Shown here: positions 49,977 through 55,726 of the stretch, piece by piece | How positions within the stretch are numbered: position 1 is the stretch's first letter | Layout: every line of letters begins with the position of its first letter | DNA from: an uncultured bacterium | Lineage (GTDB): Bacteria; Cyanobacteriota; Vampirovibrionia; Gastranaerophilales; Gastranaerophilaceae | Assembly: GCA_958366705.1 (NCBI GenBank) | Contig: CATXCB010000013.1 | Location: 1-55,726, forward strand | Length of the DNA: 55,726 nucleotides | Direction of reading: 5' to 3' | Translations under genes and position numbers: made by a program | The notes under the pieces: model-generated | The model's input: the letters and a program-made list of their open reading frames with translations, nothing else | What the model was told of the DNA's origin: nothing | Database searches by the model: none

Positions 49977-51275
49977 ATGGTACAGGAAGAAAATAAAACA
50001 GATGTTATAGTTGTCGGTGCAGGTCCAAGTGGTATAGCCTGTGCAATTACTCTTGCAAAAGCGGGAAAAGAAGTTGTACTGATTGAGCGTGGAATGTTTG
50101 CGGGGAGTAAAAATGTATTTGGCGGAGCAATTTATACACAGCCGACAAAAGAAATATTCCCTAATTTTGAGTTCGAAGCACCTGTAGAAAGACGGAATAT
50201 TGAACATAATTTTATAATCCTTGGTGAATCTGATTCTACAACTGTTACTTATAGAAAAGATGATAATGTGAGTTATTCTGTAATTCGCGGCAAGTTTGAC
50301 CGCTGGGCTGCTGAGGAGGCAAGAAAAGCCGGAGTTATTCTTGTTGAGCAGACTGTCGTAAGAGAATTATTAAAAGAAAAGAATAAAGTTGTAGGGGTTA
50401 GAACAGAATTAGAAGATTATTATGCAGATATTGTGGTTTTAGCAGATGGTGTTAATTCTCTTCTTGCAAAGCAAATAGGTTTGAGAAAAGAAATTGAAAC
50501 AAAAGATGTTGCTTTGAGTGTAAAAGAAGTTATAAAGCTTGATAAAGATGTTATTAATCAAAGATTTAGGGTTAATGATAAAGAAGGTGTTATTGGCGAA
50601 ATTTTTGGGGGCCCTATGCTTGGTTCATTGGGTCTAGGTTTTATGTACACTAATACTGATTCTGTAACTATTGGGCTCGGTGTTACGTTAAATGATTTAG
50701 TTGAAAAAGGATTAAGACCTTTTGAACTTTTGGAACAATTAAAAGCTCACCCTACTATTGCTCCATTACTTGATGGCGGAACATTAAAAGAATATTCTGC
50801 CCATTTAATTCCTGAGGGCGGGTATAAAAAAGTGCCTAAACTTTGTGATAATGGTGTTATGATTGTTGGTGATGCCGGTATGCTTGTTAATAATCTGCAC
50901 TGGGAAGGAACGAACCTTGCAATGATTAGCGGGAAGCTAGCTGCAGAAACTGCTATTATTGCATTAAATACCGGCGATTGTTCAAAAAAAGTTTTATCAC
51001 AATATGAAAAGAGCTTGAATAATTCATTTGTTCTTAAAGATATGAAAACTTACAGAGAACTGATGGATGTTTTTCATAGTCGTCAAAAAGCTTTTTTGAG
51101 TTATTATCTGAAAAAAATTAATTCGTTTTTTGAAATGTTTACTTCCGTTAATAGTGTTCCTAAAAAAGATAATTATTGGAAATTTATCAAAAGTATATTT
51201 ACAGATAGAAAATTTTCAGAATTATTTAAGGATGTATTTGCTCTGGTTAAGTTGGTATGGAGTATTTTGATATGA
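49977..51275 (+). CDS. fixC: FixC-like FAD-dependent oxidoreductase
   Basis: Flavoprotein of the ETF:quinone oxidoreductase/FixC family, passing electrons from electron-transfer flavoprotein to quinone or FixX. 432 residues: FAD-binding VVGAGPSGIACAITLAKAG at the N-terminus, GSKNVFGGAIY, VLADGVNSLLAKQIG, and MIVGDAGMLVNNLHWEGTNLA in the C-terminal FAD part. The stop overlaps fixX by 4 nt (ATGA). fixA/fixB are absent from the window, so the electron donor is unknown. Own promoter. Confidence 0.9.
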   Translation: MVQEENKTDVIVVGAGPSGIACAITLAKAGKEVVLIERGMFAGSKNVFGGAIYTQPTKEIFPNFEFEAPVERRNIEHNFIILGESDSTTVTYRKDDNVSYSVIRGKFDRWAAEEARKAGVILVEQTVVRELLKEKNKVVGVRTELEDYYADIVVLADGVNSLLAKQIGLRKEIETKDVALSVKEVIKLDKDVINQRFRVNDKEGVIGEIFGGPMLGSLGLGFMYTNTDSVTIGLGVTLNDLVEKGLRPFELLEQLKAHPTIAPLLDGGTLKEYSAHLIPEGGYKKVPKLCDNGVMIVGDAGMLVNNLHWEGTNLAMISGKLAAETAIIALNTGDCSKKVLSQYEKSLNNSFVLKDMKTYRELMDVFHSRQKAFLSYYLKKINSFFEMFTSVNSVPKKDNYWKFIKSIFTDRKFSELFKDVFALVKLVWSILI

Positions 51276-51547
51276 ACTTAGATAAAAAACTTTATACATT
51301 AAAATATTCTCCTGATACAGAGTCTCACTTAAAGCCTGACAAAGAGCAGTGTAAGTTGTGTAAAAGTAAGAATTGTACCTATATTTGTCCTGCAAAAGTT
51401 TATGAATGGAACGAGGAAATGCAGGAAGTAATTGTGAATTATGAAAATTGTCTTGAGTGCGGAGCATGCAGGATTGCCTGTGAGAGAAAATGTATTGACT
51501 GGAAATATCCTAAAGGGACAAAAGGTGTAACATTTAAACAAGGATAA
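51272..51547 (+). CDS. fixX: FixX-like ferredoxin
   Basis: 91 residues, electron-transfer partner of FixC, corresponding to the C-terminal iron-sulfur domain of ETF-QO. CKLCKSKNCTYICPAKVY and CLECGACRIACERKCIDW supply the cysteines for one [4Fe-4S] cluster and possible further ligands. ATG 51272 is set by the ATGA overlap with fixC. An in-frame upstream extension to 51257 lies inside fixC. Confidence 0.9.
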   Translation: MNLDKKLYTLKYSPDTESHLKPDKEQCKLCKSKNCTYICPAKVYEWNEEMQEVIVNYENCLECGACRIACERKCIDWKYPKGTKGVTFKQG

Positions 51548-51583
51548 TCTAAAATTTATAATTTAATTAAAGGAGATGAAAAG

Positions 51584-51961
51584 ATGAAAGAAGAGTATTC
51601 ACAACAACACAGACGCTGGTATGACAAGGATCCTGTTTTGTCAGAAGCTGTAAAAACATTAGAAGAGACAGATGACCAAACTCAAATTAGAGTGGCGCTG
51701 AATTTAATTAAAATTATTATCGAACACAATATTGAAGATGAAAAATTTGAGGCTGTAGATGATATTATTAATGCAGTAGGTTCAGGACTTGATGATAACA
51801 GACGCGGCCGCTGGTATGATATTGATACAACATTGAGAACTGCAATGAATATGCTTCAAAACTGTCCTGAAGATACTCAAAAAGTTATTGCTAAAGAAAT
51901 GGCAAAAATGGTTGTTGATGTTATTAAAAAAGATGAAGATTCTGATGATGAAGAAAATTAG
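51584..51961 (+). CDS. Hypothetical protein with duplicated RWYD unit
   Basis: 125 residues, acidic, no signal peptide or membrane helix. Two tandem units align: RRWYDKDPVLSEAVKTLEET (about 10-30, then Q-rich helix LNLIKIIIEH) and RGRWYDIDTTLRTAMNMLQN (about 75-94, then MAKMVVDVIKK). Each unit is RWYD-x-D-x2-L-x2-A(V/M)-x2-L followed by a helix, so the gene arose by internal duplication. Function unknown. It is 36 nt after fixX with AAAGGAGA upstream, so it may serve the FixCX electron-transfer unit. Confidence 0.75.
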   Translation: MKEEYSQQHRRWYDKDPVLSEAVKTLEETDDQTQIRVALNLIKIIIEHNIEDEKFEAVDDIINAVGSGLDDNRRGRWYDIDTTLRTAMNMLQNCPEDTQKVIAKEMAKMVVDVIKKDEDSDDEEN

Positions 51962-51989
51962 TCTATTGTAGATTAAAGTTATATATTGA

Positions 51990-52021
51990 AAAATTACAAG
52001 CTCACAGAGGCTTGTAATTTT
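51990..52021 (+). terminator. Terminator of the fixCX run
   Basis: AAAATTACAAGC (51990-52001)/GCTTGTAATTTT (52010-52021), eight-base loop, ending in T. Confidence 0.8.
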
Positions 52022-52132
52022 TGTTAAGAATGAATCTTTTATGAATAATAAGTTGAGTGCCGGCTGCTGAATAAAAAAGGCTAGATTTTATACTCTCTAA
52101 CCTAAAGAATTATTCATTAACCGAATAACATA

Positions 52133-54583
52133 TTACCCCTTAATTATTTTTTGTATTGTTCCTCCATTTTGAAAGAAAATTTCTTTTTGTACAGGAATAC
52201 TTGGAATTGAGGTTATTGCAGCTCCTGTTTGCGGGTTATTTTGTTGGGATTGATTTTTAGGAGCAACTTCATAAGATTTTATTGAACGTTTTCCTGTTAA
52301 TCTTTGCATAAAGTTATAATATTTTTTCTTGAATCCTGTTGAATTATTTTGTTTTGTTTCAATATCAATCAATTCATCTCTGGTATGAGTTTTTAATGGA
52401 GTTCCGACTGATGATCTTGTTAACATTTCACCAAGAGTTGTGTTTGTCAGGGTAATCCAGCTCATTCCTAATAGTGAAGAGTTATATTGGTTTCTGAATG
52501 TGGAATTGAACAGGTCAATCAATAATGTTTGGTAGAATAATCTTGAACCTTCCTGAACAAATCTTTCTTTGAATTTTGTATCAGCACCTTGTTTGTCATT
52601 ACCGTTTGATTTTAGCATAACCATATTGTAGTTATCTGTCATCAAGAACCAGATTGTAGCTATTGATGCAGCTGTTTTTGCAAGGTTAGATAACTCTGCG
52701 TTTGATACGCTGGATAAAGAATCTACGTTAAATGCTTTTAGAAGATTTACCTGAACGTAATCTTTAAACTGTTCAGCATTAAAATCTTTTTTCAGAGCCT
52801 GTTTGCTTATTTTTTCAAAACTGTTTGCTAGAGCTTGAATATCTTGAACAGGTTTAGAAGCTTTGCCTTTTCTAAATACACTCATAAGTTTTTCATCTAT
52901 CATCCAGTATGGAAGTGTTACTGTGTTCCACATAAATTTGAATGGCGCGATGAAGAAGTTTACAAGTGGTTTAATTTTTTTATCTTTTGAGCCTAAATCA
53001 ATAATAGATTGTCCGTCTACTGTTTTTAGAGCAGTTTTGCCAACCTGTTCATATTTATCTGCAAGTTTTTCAAATCCGTTTTCTCTAAGTACTTTTACAA
53101 CTTCATCAAATTTTTTGCTGTCTACTGTGTATTTTTGAGATGTTAAGGATTTGTATAAACTTGTGAACGGTTTATAGATAACCTTATCTTCGAAAGTTTT
53201 TACTGCACTGTCTAATTTTAAATCTTTTATACCAAGCTTTTCAAATTTTTCAGGATTGTTGGCTTTCATATTTTCGAAATATTTTAGTGCAGCATTTTTG
53301 ACTGCCGGAATATTTTTTAATCCTTTGATTCCATAGCCAATACCTAGAACTGCGGCAGATGCTTTTACTATTGTATCGAAAGATAATAGTGGTTTTTGTT
53401 GTTCTTTCTGTTTATTTGCTATAGATACTTGTTTATTATTTTCATCTGATTTGAATGTTAATGGTTTGATTTTTGCTTCTGGAGCGTTAAGTTTTTCATT
53501 TTCTTTACGTGCTTCTTCCGGAGTTAGTCTTGTAATGTGTTTGCCGTTTGATAAACGTGAATACATTTCTGTTACAAGAACAGTGATTCCTGTTGTGAGG
53601 ACAATTCCTGCTTTTGATTTATTGATGAACTTTTGGAAAGCTCCCATAGTAATCAATGTTAGGTAGCCGCTTGTTAAAATTCTGCTGACTTCTTGTTTAA
53701 ATCTTGTTTTCTTTTCTTTGTCTGCGGCTTTTGGATCATCATCCATCATTCTTGATAAGTTATAAGCATCGTTTGCTAGGAAAATTGCAGGAGGTAATCC
53801 TGATACTAATCTGTTTAAAGCTCTTTCATGTTTTGTGTCATAATTACCTGATTTTGGATCGAATTGTTTTAATTCAGCTTGAAATATTTTAGATTCCATT
53901 TTAGAATCAACATCAGCTGTAATTTTTGCAATTTCTTCTGCTGTTAAATCTGAAATTGATTTACCTGCTTGTTTTGCAAATGCTTCTTTTGCAGCATCAA
54001 TTTTCATATCTCTAAAAGTTATTAAACCTGTTAGAGAGTTAACTTTAGCATCAATTTTAGAACGTTGTCTGATAGCTTTGAACATTGGTCTTTCTAACGT
54101 TTTTGCAGACCAATCTTTTAACCCTGGAATTTTGCCTAAAAGTTCAACTGTACCGTTGAGCATATCACCAGGTAAAACTTTGAACGGATAAATTATTCCG
54201 TCCCAAGCAAGATGAGGAATAGTTTTTTTGTTTATTGTAATTCTATCTCCGTTTACAGAGATTAAATTTGAAGTTCTGTCAGCATGTTTAACTGTAATAT
54301 TTTCCAGAAGTTCTCTTCCCATCCCGCCGACATATTTGTCTGCGAATTTTAGGAACTCATCTTTGCTGTATGTTTTATCCAGTTGTTTGTATAAACCTAA
54401 AGAAAGACCTTTAAAACTTAAATCTGATGAATGATTAGTTTTTAAAGGTCTCTTAATATCTTGGTTATTATATTGTGAATAAAATTTTGAAGAATGGAGA
54501 GTGGTCTCTGAATTTGGAGACATTGGCTCCTGTTTATAACGCTGCTTGTCTATTCGAAATTTTGTCGCACTATTTATTATCAT
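52133..54583 (-). CDS. Large lineage-type protein with N-terminal FKG motif
   Basis: About 816 residues, function unknown. A disordered Ser/Asn/Gln N-terminus (1-58) ends in the motif DLSFKGLSLGLYKQ. A mostly helical body follows, with hydrophobic stretches (for example GYLTLITMGAFQKF, GIVLTTGITVLVTEMY, VKASAAVLGIGYGIKGL, APFKFMWNTVTLPYWMI, TAASIATIWFLMTD), probably membrane-associated, and a Gln/Asn-rich C-terminal tail. No signal peptide. Shares the FK(G/S) motif with the 235-aa protein at 44466. ATG 54583 has AGGTG 7 nt upstream. Isolated gene between the fixCX terminator and the adk terminator. Confidence 0.65.
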   Translation of the reverse strand: MIINSATKFRIDKQRYKQEPMSPNSETTLHSSKFYSQYNNQDIKRPLKTNHSSDLSFKGLSLGLYKQLDKTYSKDEFLKFADKYVGGMGRELLENITVKHADRTSNLISVNGDRITINKKTIPHLAWDGIIYPFKVLPGDMLNGTVELLGKIPGLKDWSAKTLERPMFKAIRQRSKIDAKVNSLTGLITFRDMKIDAAKEAFAKQAGKSISDLTAEEIAKITADVDSKMESKIFQAELKQFDPKSGNYDTKHERALNRLVSGLPPAIFLANDAYNLSRMMDDDPKAADKEKKTRFKQEVSRILTSGYLTLITMGAFQKFINKSKAGIVLTTGITVLVTEMYSRLSNGKHITRLTPEEARKENEKLNAPEAKIKPLTFKSDENNKQVSIANKQKEQQKPLLSFDTIVKASAAVLGIGYGIKGLKNIPAVKNAALKYFENMKANNPEKFEKLGIKDLKLDSAVKTFEDKVIYKPFTSLYKSLTSQKYTVDSKKFDEVVKVLRENGFEKLADKYEQVGKTALKTVDGQSIIDLGSKDKKIKPLVNFFIAPFKFMWNTVTLPYWMIDEKLMSVFRKGKASKPVQDIQALANSFEKISKQALKKDFNAEQFKDYVQVNLLKAFNVDSLSSVSNAELSNLAKTAASIATIWFLMTDNYNMVMLKSNGNDKQGADTKFKERFVQEGSRLFYQTLLIDLFNSTFRNQYNSSLLGMSWITLTNTTLGEMLTRSSVGTPLKTHTRDELIDIETKQNNSTGFKKKYYNFMQRLTGKRSIKSYEVAPKNQSQQNNPQTGAAITSIPSIPVQKEIFFQNGGTIQKIIKG

Positions 54584-54729
54584 TTCACACACCTATTTTT
54601 CATGTATTTTCAAACATACTAAAACAAAACGCAAGTATAATTTGCTAAATATTTACTAATTTTAACAATTTGAAATTTATATAAATAATTCTGTAATACA
54701 AAAGATATATTATTGTTTATAACTAAAAT

Positions 54730-54759
54730 AACCGGCTTGATAATATATTCAAGCCGGTT
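54730..54759 (-). terminator. adk terminator
   Basis: AACCGGCTTGA (54730-54740)/TCAAGCCGGTT (54749-54759), with TTATTTTAG following on the minus strand. Confidence 0.75.
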
Positions 54760-54785
54760 TATGATGTGTTTATTTTGTTTTTATT

Positions 54786-55502
54786 TTAGTCGTTAATAAC
54801 TTCTAAAAGACGTTCCCAAACTTCATCAATTGAACCTTCGGCATTAATCGTTTTCAAAACACCTTTGTTTTTGTAGTAATCAATTAGAGGAGCGGTTTCT
54901 CTAAAATATGTTTCAAAACGAGCTTTTGCAGTTTCTTCATTATCGTCTTTTCTTTGAGTTAATTCAGTGCCGCATTTGTCACAAATACCCTCTACTTTTG
55001 TCGGTTTGAATTTAATATTATAAATTTCACCGCATTTAGGGCAAGAACGACGATTTACAATTCGCGAAATCAATACATTTTGGTCTAAGTCAAAATAAAT
55101 TGCTCTAAAATCTGATTCATCAGAACCGTTGATATCGGCATTAATTTTTTCTAACATATCAGCTTGTTCAACGCTTCTAGGATATCCGTCAAGGATATAA
55201 CCATGCTTACAATCGTCTTCAGCTAATCTGTCTGCGATAATTGAAGCAACAAGTTCAACAGGCACCAGATTACCTTTGTCAATGTAAGATTTTGCAATTT
55301 TTCCGTTTGCAGTTTCATTTTTAATTTCTGCTCTTAATAAAGAACCTGTATCTACATGCGGAAGTCCTAGAAATTCAGCTAATTTGTTAGTTTGTGTGCC
55401 TTTACCGCAAGCCGGTGGTCCTAAAAAAATCATTTGTTTTCTCATATTCAAACTCATTTCTTTATTTAGTTGCTGTTCATTTTTTGTTTCAACACTGTTC
55501 AT
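54786..55502 (-). CDS. adk: Adenylate kinase
   Basis: Interconverts ATP, AMP and ADP. P-loop IFLGPPACGKGTQ, AMP-site DTGSLLRAEI, DGYPRSVEQADML, and a zinc-binding lid with CPKCGEIYN and CDKCGTEL. Homology starts at MRKQMIFLG (Met at 55445), so the encoded 238 residues may include about 19 extra N-terminal residues; ATG 55502 has a weak AAGAGA site and ATG 55457 a weaker one. It is not next to secY here, unlike the usual order. Start uncertain; function sure. Confidence 0.94.
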   Translation of the reverse strand: MNSVETKNEQQLNKEMSLNMRKQMIFLGPPACGKGTQTNKLAEFLGLPHVDTGSLLRAEIKNETANGKIAKSYIDKGNLVPVELVASIIADRLAEDDCKHGYILDGYPRSVEQADMLEKINADINGSDESDFRAIYFDLDQNVLISRIVNRRSCPKCGEIYNIKFKPTKVEGICDKCGTELTQRKDDNEETAKARFETYFRETAPLIDYYKNKGVLKTINAEGSIDEVWERLLEVIND

Positions 55503-55589
55503 AATGGAATCTCTTTTCTCTTTTCAGTTTATTTTCAAATACACAGTAATTGTACATCAACGATAAATTCTTTTCAACATTTAAATATC

Positions 55590-55618
55590 TTGCAAAAAGA
55601 ATTAAAATAAATTATACT
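55590..55618 (+). promoter_or_regulatory. Promoter of the last, truncated gene
   Basis: TTGCAA (55590-55595), 17 bp, TATACT (55613-55618), then AAAGGAG before ATG 55656. Divergent from adk. Confidence 0.6.
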
Positions 55619-55655
55619 AAAATTGTTGTAGAATAACTAAAAAGGAGTAGATAGT

Positions 55656-55726
55656 ATGCTAGAATTCAATAATAATAAGAAAATCGGGGGGGGGGTAACC
55701 TTTTAAAGCTTTACTCCGACAGTATT
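55656..55726 (+). CDS. 5' end of an unidentified gene with a G10 tract
   Basis: ATG 55656 follows a good ribosome site (AAAGGAG) and promoter. The encoded MLEFNNNKKIGGG is followed by a run of ten G (55686-55695) after which the frame stops within 4 codons (VTF stop). With eight or eleven G the frame would stay open to the window end (NLLKLYSDSI). The run may be a phase-variable tract or an assembly error at the contig edge. Product unknown. Confidence 0.4.

Noticed and set aside
49866..50207. 113-aa minus-strand ORF opposite the start of fixC
   Set aside because: Cys/Tyr/Phe-rich shadow of fixC without a ribosome site.

Overview
The window looks like a chromosomal segment of a low-GC, diderm bacterium, most likely a non-photosynthetic member of the cyanobacterial phylum (Melainabacteria/Vampirovibrionia, Gastranaerophilales-like). 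This is inference. It rests on AT-rich sequence, a cyanobacterial-type LdpA iron-sulfur protein next to a phosphopantetheinyl transferase, SepF division machinery, an outer-membrane autotransporter (so two membranes), a pilin with the FTLAEVLITLGIIG signature joined to dispersed-repeat sequence, and several lineage-type hypothetical proteins. No tRNA, rRNA, CRISPR array, prophage or insertion sequence was recognised.

Layout. 1-1000: pilin-like gene whose 5' part is made of dispersed repeats. 1.1-4.5 kb: fatty acid synthesis fabD-fabG-acpP-fabF. 4.7-6.4 kb: small ORF, Xre regulator and divergent acyltransferase with a palindromic operator candidate. 6.6-10.5 kb (minus): speE, HIT protein, a 67-aa exported protein, thrC, and hom on a leaderless promoter. 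10.8-15 kb: rpmB, a 600-aa helical-ended protein, a frameshifted GIY-YIG gene, ROK glucokinase, a second Xre regulator with a divergent small gene. 15-18.3 kb: holA-holB, plsY and a membrane protein. 18.4-25 kb: sepF-yggS, a DUF2023-like gene, a ZIP transporter, pxpA-yvcK-panB-panC. 25.4-28.3 kb: a 982-aa autotransporter with Chlamydia-Pmp-like repeats. 28.4-34.1 kb: rpsT, rpsB-tsf (a repeat lies between them), then rplI with a MetE-like methyltransferase, a CooC-type ATPase and folD. 34.2-38.9 kb: a small relative of the 600-aa protein, a class-A beta-lactamase-fold protein, ldpA-like, Sfp-type PPTase, glmU. 39.4-42.8 kb: ribbon-helix-helix regulator, membrane-anchored Hsp20-like protein, ruvC, membrane protein, mtnA, small exported protein. 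42.9-46.1 kb: hydG and two lineage-type proteins. 46.2-52 kb: metG, BioG-like esterase, FliI-type ATPase, fixC-fixX, a protein with a duplicated RWYD unit. 52.1-55.7 kb: an 816-aa protein, adk, and a truncated ORF with a G10 tract at the window edge.

How the genes fit together. Much is housekeeping: lipid (fab genes, acpP, plsY, PPTase), wall precursor (glmU, yvcK), coenzyme A (panBC), threonine (hom, thrC), polyamine plus methylthioadenosine salvage (speE, mtnA), translation (rpmB, rpsT, rpsB, tsf, rplI, metG) and replication/recombination (holAB, ruvC). HydG, FixCX and the MetE-like/CooC/FolD cassette point to an anaerobic metabolism using [FeFe]-hydrogenase, flavin electron transfer and C1 chemistry, but most partner genes lie outside the window. 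The most unusual material is (i) dispersed, hairpin-rich repeat families that reach into operons and coding sequence, (ii) leaderless promoters with fixed geometry at hom, ruvC and the FliI-type ATPase, (iii) an RBS inside a perfect inverted repeat at 46.06 kb, (iv) two related proteins with helical ends and unrelated middles, and (v) the MetE-like/CooC/FolD and LdpA/PPTase clusters.
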